DNA of 64,000 bases from an uncultured Lachnospiraceae bacterium (lineage in GTDB: Bacteria > Bacillota > Clostridia > Lachnospirales > Lachnospiraceae). The stretch covers positions 1 through 64,000 of the forward strand of contig CAKRHP010000015.1 in NCBI GenBank assembly GCA_934339135.1, read 5' to 3'. How positions within the stretch are numbered: position 1 is the first letter of the stretch; every line of letters starts with the position of its first letter. The notes beneath the pieces are model-generated. The model made no database searches. It was not told the origin of the DNA and saw nothing but the letters and a program-made list of their open reading frames with translations. A program made the position numbers and the translations under genes. This document shows, one piece after another, positions 55,527-64,000 of this stretch.

Positions 55527-55555
55527 ATTATAAATGCGAATCCTCTCCCTGTCAA
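55527..55555 (-). promoter_or_regulatory. Promoter of the riboswitch-ATPase transcript
   Basis: Perfect -35 TTGACA (55550-55555), 17-bp spacer, perfect TATAAT (55527-55532) on the minus strand. The transcript should start near 55520, about 30 bases before the aptamer. Confidence 0.85.
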
Positions 55556-55563
55556 GGTGTTTC

Positions 55564-56655
55564 TTATGATAAATTGATATATTTGTGGCGGTACTTCTCT
55601 CCCTTGATCTGAATTTTATTTTCGTACATATTTTTATCGGCTCTGTGACAGGCCTCCTCCAGTCCCTTATCAAAGTCAAACATAGCATATCCTATAGCAC
55701 AGGAATACTCGGTCTGTTTCATTTCGTGGCGGATATGTCGGATCATTTCTGCAATATCTTTCTCTGACATTTTGCGGCAAAGCATCATAAATTCATCCCC
55801 ACCGGTACGGTAAAAGGAAGCCTTTTTGGGAAGAACGTGTCTGACACAGGCAGACAGTGTCCTGATGGCTTTGTCTCCCTCGTCATGTCCATAATGATCA
55901 TTTAATTCTTTAAGACCGTTCAGGTCGATGGAAACAACTCCGGTCACTGTGCTTCCCCACTTCCCGGCGTCCTGATAGAATTTCCGTCGTAATAAAACGC
56001 CGGTGAGAACATCTCTGTCATTCTGGTAAGTGTGAAAGGACAGATAATAAAAACCAAGACAGACAGCCAGACTGGACGGCAGAATGCCATGCAGCTTATG
56101 GCGCGATTCTAATATTGTCCCCATTCCGCTGATCAAAGCAATAAGGAGAGCAAAGATTCCTTCCTCCCATTGGGAGCTGTGGACAAACCAGAAAGTAGAT
56201 GCTACCAGCAGGACTCCGTAAAAGGTCCCGACAATAAACGGTGTTACTCCCAAGGATCCCCGGTAAAACCTGTTTTCTGCGGTATAACCAAATGCCATAT
56301 CGGACCATAAGGCCGAAAAAGAGATAAAAAGATCAATGGCCAAAGGAATTGAGATCAGCCATTTTAAAGACCGGGAAGTGTTACGGATCACAATCTGTAC
56401 TGTAAGATATGCTACTGCCGGTCGCAATACATATCCACAGGCGGCAAAAAATGTCCTTGCATTGGTTGGATATGGTTTTGTTGCGAGGACAGTATCCACT
56501 GCATCTGTAAAAGACAAAAGTAACGTACAAAATGCAGCAAGGATAAACCAGCAGTTAATTTCCCAGCCGAAGCTGTTTTTTTCCACAATAAAAAACAATA
56601 GAAAAAGACTTGCCATAACACCGATATAATAATATTGTATGATTGATAATATCAT
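55564..56655 (-). CDS. Membrane diguanylate cyclase (GGDEF)
   Basis: A roughly 363-residue protein: seven predicted N-terminal helices (about 1-210), then a GGDEF domain (about 215-350) with DVLTGVLLRRKF, SIDLNGLKELNDHYGHDEGD and an intact active-site motif RTGGDEFMML. It should make c-di-GMP in response to a signal sensed in or near the membrane. The start is not secure: ATG at 56655 or 56667, or a GTG at 56757. It follows the MATE gene by about 110 bp. No intrinsic terminator of its own was seen before the next promoter. Confidence 0.87.
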   Translation of the reverse strand: MILSIIQYYYIGVMASLFLLFFIVEKNSFGWEINCWFILAAFCTLLLSFTDAVDTVLATKPYPTNARTFFAACGYVLRPAVAYLTVQIVIRNTSRSLKWLISIPLAIDLFISFSALWSDMAFGYTAENRFYRGSLGVTPFIVGTFYGVLLVASTFWFVHSSQWEEGIFALLIALISGMGTILESRHKLHGILPSSLAVCLGFYYLSFHTYQNDRDVLTGVLLRRKFYQDAGKWGSTVTGVVSIDLNGLKELNDHYGHDEGDKAIRTLSACVRHVLPKKASFYRTGGDEFMMLCRKMSEKDIAEMIRHIRHEMKQTEYSCAIGYAMFDFDKGLEEACHRADKNMYENKIQIKGEKYRHKYINLS

Positions 56656-56766
56656 ATAATCTACCATGCCTTTCCAAACATCGGCAATGTCCGCAGAAAC
56701 AAAAAATGACTCTGCATTCCTGCCGGAATCAAGAACTAACAAAAAATATATCGACACATTTCAGAT

Positions 56767-58092
56767 TTAGTTTAGATGTTTTTTCATATACAATAGTCCC
56801 ACGGCATCTGCAAGAAACCAGCCAATGGGAATGGCTGTCCAGATACCAGTCACGCCGATCACACCGGATAGAACGTATGCCAGAACAACTCGCAGCCCCA
56901 GGGATATCACGGTCAGTACCACGGACATTTCAGCACGGTTAATTGCCTGGTAATATCCGTATAAAAGGAAAAGACAACCGATACCGCAGTAAAAGCTTCC
57001 CTCGATCCGCAGATACTGCACGCCTGCGGCAATGACGGCATGCTCTGACGGGGCAATAAATATTTTCATCAGAGGTGCCGCAAATAAAAATACGATCAGA
57101 GAAATAACAATGCTGAAGCTGATACTCATTATAAATGCCTGACGTATCCCGGTGCGGATCCGGGAATGATTGCCGGCGCCATAGTTCTGGGCGGTAAAGG
57201 TAGAAAATGCATTTCCGAAATCCTGTACCGGCAGGTATGCGAAGGTATCAATCTTGACAGCGGCGGCAAAGGCAGCCATGATAACAGATCCAAAGCTGTT
57301 GACAAGCCCCTGCACCATCAATATTCCAAAATTCATTACAGATTGCTGCAGACAGGTGAGCATGGAAAGATTCAGGATTTCCTTTAAGATATGTCCATTA
57401 AATGGGATATGTCCCCATCCGGTGATCACATTCTGACAGCGGCATAATACATAAATCGTAATGCCTATGGCAGATATGTACTGTGCTGTGATGGTGGCAG
57501 ATGCCGCTCCACGGATCCCCCAGTGAAATCCTATGATAAACAACAGATCCAGCACAATATTTATGATCGCTGATACTGCCAGAAAATACAGGGGAACTGC
57601 GGAATTGCCCAATGACCGGAGCATACATGCAAAAAAATTATAAAGGGATGTGGCGATCAGGCCGCCAAAAATGATCAGCAGATAGTCCTTCATGGGATTC
57701 CAGACCTCTGACGGAACCCGGAGAAATGCCAGGATCGGATTCAGAAAAAGATAAACAACTCCATTGAGAAGGATCGTCACGATCATGATCAGAAGAAAGG
57801 CATGATAGACTGCGGATCGCAGATTTTCCATTTCCTTTTTTCCGAGATAAATAGAAAAAAGTGCCCCTGCCCCCATACTCAATCCCAGAAAAACAGAGGT
57901 TAAAAATGTCATTAACGTATATGCAGAGCCAACGGCCGCCAGAGCGTTTTTGCCAAGCACACGGCCGACAATCAGCGTATCTGTAATATTATAAAACTGC
58001 TGGAGCAGATTTCCCGCCATCATGGGAAGGGCAAAAAAGAAAAGAGACTTTGAAATACTGCCTCTTGTCAGATCATAATACATATTTATCAC
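56767..58092 (-). CDS. MATE family efflux transporter
   Basis: A 441-residue, 12-helix multidrug/organic-cation exporter. Family features: LFFFALPMMAGNLLQQFYNITDTLIVGRVLGKNALAAVG at the N-terminus and the pseudo-symmetric second half starting near MVQGLVNSFGSVIMAAFAAAVKID. Substrate unknown. Divergent from the AGE isomerase gene. Confidence 0.93.
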   Translation of the reverse strand: MINMYYDLTRGSISKSLFFFALPMMAGNLLQQFYNITDTLIVGRVLGKNALAAVGSAYTLMTFLTSVFLGLSMGAGALFSIYLGKKEMENLRSAVYHAFLLIMIVTILLNGVVYLFLNPILAFLRVPSEVWNPMKDYLLIIFGGLIATSLYNFFACMLRSLGNSAVPLYFLAVSAIINIVLDLLFIIGFHWGIRGAASATITAQYISAIGITIYVLCRCQNVITGWGHIPFNGHILKEILNLSMLTCLQQSVMNFGILMVQGLVNSFGSVIMAAFAAAVKIDTFAYLPVQDFGNAFSTFTAQNYGAGNHSRIRTGIRQAFIMSISFSIVISLIVFLFAAPLMKIFIAPSEHAVIAAGVQYLRIEGSFYCGIGCLFLLYGYYQAINRAEMSVVLTVISLGLRVVLAYVLSGVIGVTGIWTAIPIGWFLADAVGLLYMKKHLN

Positions 58093-58357
58093 CTATAATC
58101 ATAAAATAATCGATTCAGAAAAATGTTCTCTGCAACCGCGCATTCCCCCTGCACTGGTCTAATATAAATAAAACAGAGATGCCGGTTATACAATAAACTT
58201 TTCAGGTGAAAATTTCTATTGCACTCTTCCCAGAACAGAGAACGGTTTCATTATAGTACAAATGATAAAAAAATCAATATCTATTGAGATTTTGCCACAG
58301 GAAACGTATAATGAAGGACAGGACAAGAGCGGTCAACGCTCAGAAATGAGGATTTAT
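58093..58357. other. Divergent promoter region between MATE and AGE genes
   Basis: About 265 bp, AT-rich. It contains a possible TATAGT (near 58254) for the plus strand without a matching -35. I see no riboswitch or extended inverted repeat. Confidence 0.4.
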
Positions 58358-59605
58358 ATGACAGTACAATTAAAATATCAGATTGATACAAAAGAGAATA
58401 AACAATTTCTGGAGACAGCACGAAAGGAGCTGTTATCCTTTGGTCATCAGTTTCCGTCTTCGGAGGGAAGCTCCTATTATCTCGGGGATGACGGGACACC
58501 ATGGAAGGACCGGAGCCGTGAGACATGGATCACCAGCCGTATGGCACATGTCTATTCTCTTGGATGCTTTTTAGGTCATGCAGGCAGCAAAGAGCTTGCC
58601 ACTGCTGCGATCCACGGGCTTCGTACGGAACTTCATGATGACGAAAACGGCGGCTGGTATGCCGGGCTGACGGCAGAAGGTGAAATTCTCCCTACAAAGC
58701 AGTGTTATGCCCATGCTTTTGTCATTCTTGCCGCTTCTTCCGGTGTATTAGCAGACATTGAGGGGGCAAAGGAGCTTTTAGAGGAGGCACTTGCTCTTTA
58801 TGATCTGCGCTTCTGGAATGAGGACGAGGGACTTTCCTGCGATACCTGGAATACGGAATTTACAAAGCTGGATGATTACCGGGGATTAAATGCTAACATG
58901 CATACGGTGGAGACATTTCTGGCAGCGGCTGATGTGACCGGGGATGAGAAGTACAAAGTTCGCGCCGGGAGGATCATCGATCATGTGCTTACCTGGGCAA
59001 AGGATAATGACTGGCGTATCCCGGAGCATTTCCATAAAGACTGGACACCGGATCTGGAATGCAACAGGGAACATCCCGAGGATCCATTTAAGCCATATGG
59101 TGCCACTCCGGGTCATGGTATTGAGTGGGCTCGTCTGATCCTGCAGTGGACACTGTCCACATATCAGGATAGTACGTCTGCCAAGGCTGCACCGTATGTA
59201 TCGGCAGCAAAAGCATTATATCAGCGTGCCGTTGCCGACGCCTGGAATGTTGACGGTGCACCGGGACTGGTATATACCACAGACTGGAATGGAACCCCTG
59301 TTGTACACGACAGAATGCACTGGACATTGGCAGAAGCGGTCAATACCTCTTCTGTTCTCTGGCATATCACCGGTGATGAATGCTACGCAAAGGACTACGC
59401 TTCCTTTATGCAGTATCTGGATGAGGTGGTATGGGATCATGATACCGGCTCCTGGTTTCATCAGCTTGACCGGAACAATCGGCTTCTTGGCACGGTATGG
59501 CCCGGAAAATCAGATCTTTATCATGCGGTACAGGCAACACTGATCCCGTTCTATTCTCCGGCTGTTTCCATTGCACCGGCCGTAAAATCCGGAAAAGAAA
59601 TATAA
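58358..59605 (+). CDS. AGE family sugar isomerase (YihS-like)
   Basis: A 415-residue (alpha/alpha)6-barrel enzyme of the N-acylglucosamine 2-epimerase superfamily. It resembles E. coli YihS along its length: TWITSRMAHVYS (R61), KQCYAHAFVILAASSG (H119 region), NANMHTVETFLAA (H182), GATPGHGIEWARL (H253) and WPGKSDLYHAVQATL (H389). These match the catalytic arginine and histidines for aldose-ketose isomerisation. Likely substrates are mannose or sulfoquinovose; no other sulfoglycolysis genes are nearby, so mannose/fructose/glucose interconversion is equally possible. Start at 58358 follows GAGGATTTAT. Confidence 0.85.
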   Translation: MTVQLKYQIDTKENKQFLETARKELLSFGHQFPSSEGSSYYLGDDGTPWKDRSRETWITSRMAHVYSLGCFLGHAGSKELATAAIHGLRTELHDDENGGWYAGLTAEGEILPTKQCYAHAFVILAASSGVLADIEGAKELLEEALALYDLRFWNEDEGLSCDTWNTEFTKLDDYRGLNANMHTVETFLAAADVTGDEKYKVRAGRIIDHVLTWAKDNDWRIPEHFHKDWTPDLECNREHPEDPFKPYGATPGHGIEWARLILQWTLSTYQDSTSAKAAPYVSAAKALYQRAVADAWNVDGAPGLVYTTDWNGTPVVHDRMHWTLAEAVNTSSVLWHITGDECYAKDYASFMQYLDEVVWDHDTGSWFHQLDRNNRLLGTVWPGKSDLYHAVQATLIPFYSPAVSIAPAVKSGKEI

Positions 59606-59609
59606 TAAC

Positions 59610-59876
59610 TTAAGACTGGGAATCCCAGTATGGTTTCTGATCCTTATGAGAAAAGCCCTTGAGAGTTTCCTGATAAGACACCAGTTTTGTCTCGTATTCT
59701 TTCCGGGCTTTTTCTTTTAACTTTCCCTCTGAGGTCAGTTCAGAAAGTCTCTGCTCAAAAAGCTCCAATGCCTCATGAGCCGCGTCTTTATAATTGTTGG
59801 AAAGATTGGAATCAATCTCTGCCATAATATTTTCTAATTCTTTATTTTTACCAATATCTTTAATAAAATCAAACAT
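59610..59876 (-). CDS. Small charged helical protein
   Basis: An 88-residue protein, rich in Glu and Lys, predicted almost fully helical (KDIGKNKELENIMAEIDSNLSNN, ALELFEQRLSELTSEGKLKEKARKEYETKL) and possibly coiled-coil. No family recognised with certainty. A strong binding site GAAGGAGAAACCT supports it. It follows the chemoreceptor gene on the same strand but is separated from it by a terminator, and it converges with the AGE gene. Confidence 0.7.
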   Translation of the reverse strand: MFDFIKDIGKNKELENIMAEIDSNLSNNYKDAAHEALELFEQRLSELTSEGKLKEKARKEYETKLVSYQETLKGFSHKDQKPYWDSQS

Positions 59877-59895
59877 AGGTTTCTCCTTCTAATTT

Positions 59896-59946
59896 GTAAA
59901 AAATTAAGATCACATTGATGAAATAAATCTCTGTGATCTTAATTTT
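59896..59946 (-). terminator. Terminator of the chemoreceptor gene
   Basis: Stem AAAATTAAGATCACA/TGTGATCTTAATTTT with a 17-base loop, followed by TTTAC. Confidence 0.8.
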
Positions 59947-59987
59947 AAAATAGTGCAGATAAATTTGCAATAATATAATTTTGTTTT

Positions 59988-62045
59988 CTAACGGCTGATA
60001 GAGAACCGTTCCATGATCTGCTGAATAGAAAGAGCATTTTGCTCGTTTGTGTGAGCAATATCTACCAGACTTTCAGAGGTTTGCTTTGTTTGCTCTACCT
60101 TGCTTAAAATATCATCTGTATGTACCTCAAGTCCTTCCGGATTACTTTGGACAGTATCAATCTGACAACGAATATCAGAAACAGCTTTAACAAATTCATC
60201 AGAGCAGTCATTCATTTCTTTGATAATATTTTGAATTTGAATGATAGATCCGTTGTATTCATTTGTTGCACGGACAAACTGTTCAAATTGCGTTTTCACA
60301 TCATTTTCTAAAAATTGAATGACATTATCAAAGCATTCCTCTACTAAGGTGATATTATGTTTTGTTTCCTCACAGATATCCTGAATAGCGGTAGCTGTCT
60401 GACGAGATACATCGGCCAGATTACCAATCTCTCCTGCCACAATACTAAAACCACGTCCAGCTTCTCCGGCTCTGGCTGCCTCAATAGAGGCGTTTAAGGA
60501 AAGTAAATTTGTCTGGTTTGTAATATCAAGAATCTGTTTCGCCATGTCGTCAATCTGTGTTAAGGACTGGAGACGGATAATTGCCTGTTGGATTGCTTCA
60601 TGATTCTCTGCAATTTTTGCACTGGTTGTCTCCAAAGATTTGCTTGCAATTGCACGCATTTCAGAAACTTGCACCATAAGTTCCCGGCTTTGAGTGTTTC
60701 CCCGTTGAATCTTACTTTCTACCTGCCCGACTACATCATTGATCTCCACAATTCCTTCGTCTACCTGCGCTACGGTTTGATTGATCTGTTCTGCATGCTC
60801 CGCAAAATGCGCTGTAGCTGCTGCGTTTTCTCCCACACACCGAATCAATACACCTGAGGAGTCAGTCATTTCTTCAGCGGAAGCTGACATGGATTCGGAA
60901 CATTGTCCCAGCTTTTGAATAATATCCTCAAAGGAGTTACTGAGAGAGTCCAGTGCGGTTGCAATCTGGCCGATTTCACTTTTTTTATTGATATATTTGC
61001 GTAAACGCGGATTTTTGCGGATTTTTAATTCCTTTAATTCCAGCAAAGAAGAGGTTACTTCTGCTAACGGCTTGGTACTGATATGAATGAAAAACCAGGA
61101 AAGGACTGCGATAATGGCACAAACAAGAAGACAAATATTGCGTAATTCTTTCATGATCTTGTAAACGTCAGAGTAAAGATCATTTTCTTTGACATTGGAT
61201 ATCACCGCCCAGTCATGCTCTGCATTATACTGATAAGACATTACATAAGAAATTCCCTTTTTATTTTTGTAGTTAAGAATACCTGTTGTGTCTTTATTAT
61301 TAGCATTGATTTTTTTAATCACCTTTTGCATTCCTACACCTTCGGCAGCTTTCGTGATCAGAGATTTATCTTGATTAAAAATATACATTCCTGACGTTAC
61401 ATTAATCATAGAATATTCGGTATTTATTTTATCTGTTTTCTCGATTTTCTGTAACAGGCTTTCCAATTTTTCGCAAAACGGTCCCCCTCCGACATAGCCG
61501 AGAATAGATGTGCCATCTGTATCAAAAACGGGACAATACATGGATAATGTCAGTTTTTTCGAAGCGGGAGAAATGATAATACCTGCATCATAAAGTCCCT
61601 TTGCAGAGGTCATAGCATTCTGTAACTGTTTTAATGAATCTCCCTTTCGTGTTGTCATTCCTACAACCTTGGGATTGGAATGAGTCACAACATGTGTGTT
61701 CCATTCACCAACATAAAGACCTTCCCAATTATCCAGTCCTTTATAATAGCTTTCTGTATATTGCTGTGCTTTTTTCTGCTTGTCCTTATTGTTGATATCC
61801 TTAAGATAATCAGCAATAACAGGACTGACACTAAACTCCCGGAGCAGATCTTCCTGATGAGCCACATACTCCCCGATCAGAGTGGTTTGCGAATTTAAGG
61901 ATGATTTCATACTACTTTGCGCCGATGTTTTCATCAGAGATGTCATACCTGACTGCGTTGTTGCGTATAAAAGAGTAATACTTAAAATGGTAAGTATTGT
62001 GATCACGATAGTCAAAGCAGTTTTCATTTTTAGATTCTTAATCAT
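59988..62045 (-). CDS. Methyl-accepting chemotaxis protein with dCACHE-like sensor
   Basis: A 685-residue chemoreceptor: TM1 (about 10-32), a large extracellular double-CACHE-like sensor (35-305: [33 protein letters not shown] text, [10 protein letters not shown]), TM2 (about 312-332), HAMP-like linker, and a cytoplasmic signalling domain whose hairpin tip reads [27 protein letters not shown]. Ligand unknown; CACHE sensors often bind amino or carboxylic acids. Start at 62045 behind GGAGGCAAATAT. It is divergent from an AraC-type regulator; no flagellar genes are in the window. Confidence 0.93.
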   Translation of the reverse strand: MIKNLKMKTALTIVITILTILSITLLYATTQSGMTSLMKTSAQSSMKSSLNSQTTLIGEYVAHQEDLLREFSVSPVIADYLKDINNKDKQKKAQQYTESYYKGLDNWEGLYVGEWNTHVVTHSNPKVVGMTTRKGDSLKQLQNAMTSAKGLYDAGIIISPASKKLTLSMYCPVFDTDGTSILGYVGGGPFCEKLESLLQKIEKTDKINTEYSMINVTSGMYIFNQDKSLITKAAEGVGMQKVIKKINANNKDTTGILNYKNKKGISYVMSYQYNAEHDWAVISNVKENDLYSDVYKIMKELRNICLLVCAIIAVLSWFFIHISTKPLAEVTSSLLELKELKIRKNPRLRKYINKKSEIGQIATALDSLSNSFEDIIQKLGQCSESMSASAEEMTDSSGVLIRCVGENAAATAHFAEHAEQINQTVAQVDEGIVEINDVVGQVESKIQRGNTQSRELMVQVSEMRAIASKSLETTSAKIAENHEAIQQAIIRLQSLTQIDDMAKQILDITNQTNLLSLNASIEAARAGEAGRGFSIVAGEIGNLADVSRQTATAIQDICEETKHNITLVEECFDNVIQFLENDVKTQFEQFVRATNEYNGSIIQIQNIIKEMNDCSDEFVKAVSDIRCQIDTVQSNPEGLEVHTDDILSKVEQTKQTSESLVDIAHTNEQNALSIQQIMERFSISR

Positions 62046-62111
62046 ATATTTGCCTCCAAACAAAAAGAAAGTAAATTAATTCTATCATTTTTATACATTT
62101 TTGTCTTTCAA

Positions 62112-62173
62112 AATAATGCCATATATTATATAATAATGCCACAATGCGTTTCAATTGAGAATAGCGTTTCAAT
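62112..62173. promoter_or_regulatory. Two pairs of phased direct repeats, probable AraC-type operators
   Basis: AATAATGCCA occurs at 62112-62121 and 62132-62141 (20-bp period); GCGTTTCAAT occurs at 62146-62155 and 62164-62173 (18-bp period). All four lie in the 154-bp region between divergent chemoreceptor and regulator genes, matching the direct-repeat operators of AraC-family proteins. Confidence 0.6.
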
Positions 62174-62199
62174 GATAATTGCTGCTTGGGAGGGGAAAA

Positions 62200-63399
62200 A
62201 TGTTTCAGAAATACTACCAGGATCTGACTGTTTTTTATCAGGCAACACACATACCTTTTTGTGTTTTTGATAATACACCACAGGATATATTCCGTTATCC
62301 TTTGCTTTCGGATCAGAAGTGTTCCCGACAGACATTGAAGCAATGTGTGGAAAGATTATCAGACTGTAATTTTCATCAACCTGTTATTACTACATTTTCT
62401 TCCTGTATGCTTGCTTTGATGGCATTGGATGAACAGACCAATATCATGTTTGGCCCGATTACTTCTGTTCCTCTGACTTATCATCAATTTTTTGGTATCA
62501 ACACCCTTATTGAGGATCTGGATGATCTGCTGCACTTGTATAAAATTATTCAGTGCAGTCCCATGATGACTTTGCCTCAGTTTACAAGCAATATTTCTCT
62601 TTTTATAAAACTTGCTTTTCAGGAAGATGTTTCAATAAAAAATATGATCGTGGGTAACCGGGAAAGAGAATATGAAATCTTTCCAAATACAGATTGGTCA
62701 CAGCAGGATAAATGTGAAACATCCATGAGTGCACTTTCTACTGTTATTTCCTTTCAAAAAAATGTGATTCAGAATATTAAAACAGGAAATCGTCAGGAGA
62801 TTGAGGAGGCATTTGAAAGTGGAATGCAGAATATCTGTAATAATATAACATTTACATCGTCGGAAGATGTTCAAAGATTTTTTCACTCTTATGCGTTGAT
62901 ATGTTATATTGCTATCGTGGAACAATATGCGGAACTAAAGGAAGTCTACGATATATTTGAAGCCTATACCTCCATGCTGTCCTCCATACGATCAGTTTCA
63001 AATATGGTTGAAATGTGTCGGAATATTTCTTTGGAATATTGCAATCTTGTGTTGTTACAACGGAAAAACAGGTCAAAATCCTCTATTGTGACAAATTCAC
63101 TGCAATATATCCGGGAACATCTTCAGACAAAAATATCTATTGATGACATTGCACATTACTGCAAAGTGAGCAAACGAACTGTATTGCGTCATTTTGCAAA
63201 ATATTATGATATGTCTGTATCAGAATGTATTATGAAGGCAAAATTAGAAAAAGGTGTATTTTTACTGGAACATTCCAATATGACCTTTGCTGAGATCAGT
63301 AATCAATTAGCTTTTTCTTCACAAAGTCATTTTTCTACTGCATTTAAAAAATGGTACCACTGTACACCACAGCAGTACCTGAATAAATATTTGCAATAA
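62200..63399 (+). CDS. AraC-family transcriptional regulator
   Basis: A 399-residue regulator. The C-terminal about 100 residues form the double helix-turn-helix AraC domain (SLQYIREHLQTKISIDDIAHYCKVSKRTVLRHFAKYY, FAEISNQLAFSSQSHFSTAFKKWYHCTPQQYLNKY). The N-terminal about 290 residues form a sensing region with scattered cysteines that I do not recognise as a cupin or receiver. Start at 62200 set by GGGAGGGGAAAA. Divergent from the chemoreceptor gene and likely its regulator (inference). Confidence 0.88.
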   Translation: MFQKYYQDLTVFYQATHIPFCVFDNTPQDIFRYPLLSDQKCSRQTLKQCVERLSDCNFHQPVITTFSSCMLALMALDEQTNIMFGPITSVPLTYHQFFGINTLIEDLDDLLHLYKIIQCSPMMTLPQFTSNISLFIKLAFQEDVSIKNMIVGNREREYEIFPNTDWSQQDKCETSMSALSTVISFQKNVIQNIKTGNRQEIEEAFESGMQNICNNITFTSSEDVQRFFHSYALICYIAIVEQYAELKEVYDIFEAYTSMLSSIRSVSNMVEMCRNISLEYCNLVLLQRKNRSKSSIVTNSLQYIREHLQTKISIDDIAHYCKVSKRTVLRHFAKYYDMSVSECIMKAKLEKGVFLLEHSNMTFAEISNQLAFSSQSHFSTAFKKWYHCTPQQYLNKYLQ

Positions 63400-63442
63400 A
63401 GCAGACCAATTATAATATCATGATACAATTTTGTTAATATTA

Positions 63443-64000
63443 TTACCCAAATATAATGTCCTTCATTTGAACGAAATTACTGCCGTGATATACAAAATAT
63501 AATGCAGACACGCCATCCGGTATCCTTACATCTCCCCAGAATTCCGTCCATTCTTCTGCATTTTCATCCAACGGGATCTCTCCCACCGGATCTCCTGTCT
63601 CTGTCAAGCGGATCTCCAGAACCGGTTTCTCTGATGGGGTGCCCGGTCTGCGGATCTGATGAGATCTGTCCGGTTTTTCGGTCACACGTTCATCCAGCCT
63701 CAGGGGTCCCTTATATCGGACTCTGTTTTCCTCGGTTTCCATCCGTGCTGTGACTCCGATCCGGGTAACATCGCGGAAAGAAAAATACTTATAGCCCATC
63801 AACGTTCCTTCGCCGATCTCTGCAATAAACCGTTCCTCGCCCTGATGGGTGACATTCGGAAAGGATATCCGGAAAATGCTGTTGGAACCGTGGGGCATAT
63901 TGCCATTGGTAAGATTGCAGGCAATTACGGCAGGGTAACTGCCCTCCGCCCGCAATGGACCATGATTCAGTCCACAGCTTGTAATCTCCACTTGTGGAAT
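63443..64000 (-). CDS. C-terminal part of a probable GH43-type glycoside hydrolase with CBM6-like domain (partial)
   Basis: A gene cut by the window edge: 186 codons of its C-terminus, reading IPQVEITSCGLNHGPL at the edge. The text VIACNLTNGNMPH and a C-terminal beta-sandwich with EWTEFWGDVRIPDGVSALYFVYHGSNFVQMKDIIF resembles GH43 enzymes with a CBM6-like module acting on xylan or arabinan. The catalytic part is outside the window, so the assignment is moderate. It converges with the AraC gene 43 bp away. Confidence 0.6.
   Translation of the reverse strand: MPQVEITSCGLNHGPLRAEGSYPAVIACNLTNGNMPHGSNSIFRISFPNVTHQGEERFIAEIGEGTLMGYKYFSFRDVTRIGVTARMETEENRVRYKGPLRLDERVTEKPDRSHQIRRPGTPSEKPVLEIRLTETGDPVGEIPLDENAEEWTEFWGDVRIPDGVSALYFVYHGSNFVQMKDIIFG

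Noticed and set aside
1..64000. Prophage, insertion sequence, integron or CRISPR-Cas locus
   Set aside because: No integrase, transposase, Cas, capsid or terminase-like protein and no regularly spaced repeats were found in the window.

Overview
The window looks like the chromosome of a gut-type Firmicute, most likely a member of the Lachnospiraceae (class Clostridia). Evidence for this is moderate GC content, strong AGGAGG-type ribosome binding sites, and family-restricted genes such as a DUF5688 protein, the GGGtGRT protein beside a NifU-like scaffold, a GerMN lipoprotein, a COG3044 ABC-class ATPase and a YhfC-type membrane protease. Almost everything is core or housekeeping. I see no prophage, insertion sequence, integrase, CRISPR array or rRNA. 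Genus cannot be fixed from sequence alone.

Layout. 0-4 kb: a minus-strand operon (membrane-anchored unknown protein, rluF, ligA) with a good promoter, then tRNA-Arg(CCG) with its terminator. 4-10 kb: purE and a DUF5688 gene, a stand-alone aconitase-family hydratase, and divergent pyrBI sharing a short bidirectional promoter region. 10-14.5 kb: envelope and regulatory genes (Ig-repeat lipoprotein, GtrA, a LytTR regulator with a LiaF-like membrane protein, a BspA-type leucine-rich-repeat lipoprotein). 14.6-16.5 kb: the two-gene NifU-like/GGGtGRT operon, of unknown function, with a 17-bp perfect palindrome in its leader. 16.5-19.6 kb: a left-handed beta-helix transferase, topB and an overlooked 58-residue membrane protein. 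19.6-24.9 kb: purM-purN-purD-glyA plus a LUD protein. 24.9-31.2 kb: comEA, a WalRK-like two-component system, a GerMN lipoprotein and comEC in one run. 31.3-35.4 kb: a YdcZ-type transporter and argC-argB-argD without argJ. 35.4-38.7 kb: SseB, DUF1266 lipoprotein, histidine phosphatase and Maf. 38.8-43.6 kb: YhfC protease, CgeB-type glycosyltransferase and an LtaS-type phosphoglycerol transferase. 43.7-50.8 kb: ABC-class ATPase, metF-cysK-HD hydrolase, alanine/Na+ symporter, DegV. 51-55.6 kb: an HD protein, a decayed phoH-like pseudogene, and a P-type cation ATPase under a yybP-ykoY (manganese) riboswitch. 55.6-64 kb: GGDEF cyclase, MATE exporter, YihS-like AGE isomerase, a small coiled-coil protein, a dCACHE chemoreceptor divergent from an AraC regulator, and the C-terminal part of a probable GH43 enzyme cut by the window edge.

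The most noteworthy items are (i) the NifU-like/GGGtGRT pair with its palindromic candidate operator, the best candidate here for an uncharacterised biochemical system; (ii) the complete manganese riboswitch with terminator platform and promoter in front of the P-type ATPase; (iii) the phoH pseudogene with two separable lesions; (iv) the small membrane protein translationally linked to topB; and (v) two sets of phased direct repeats between the chemoreceptor and its divergent AraC-family regulator. All functional calls rest on motif and family recognition by eye; no database search was run.
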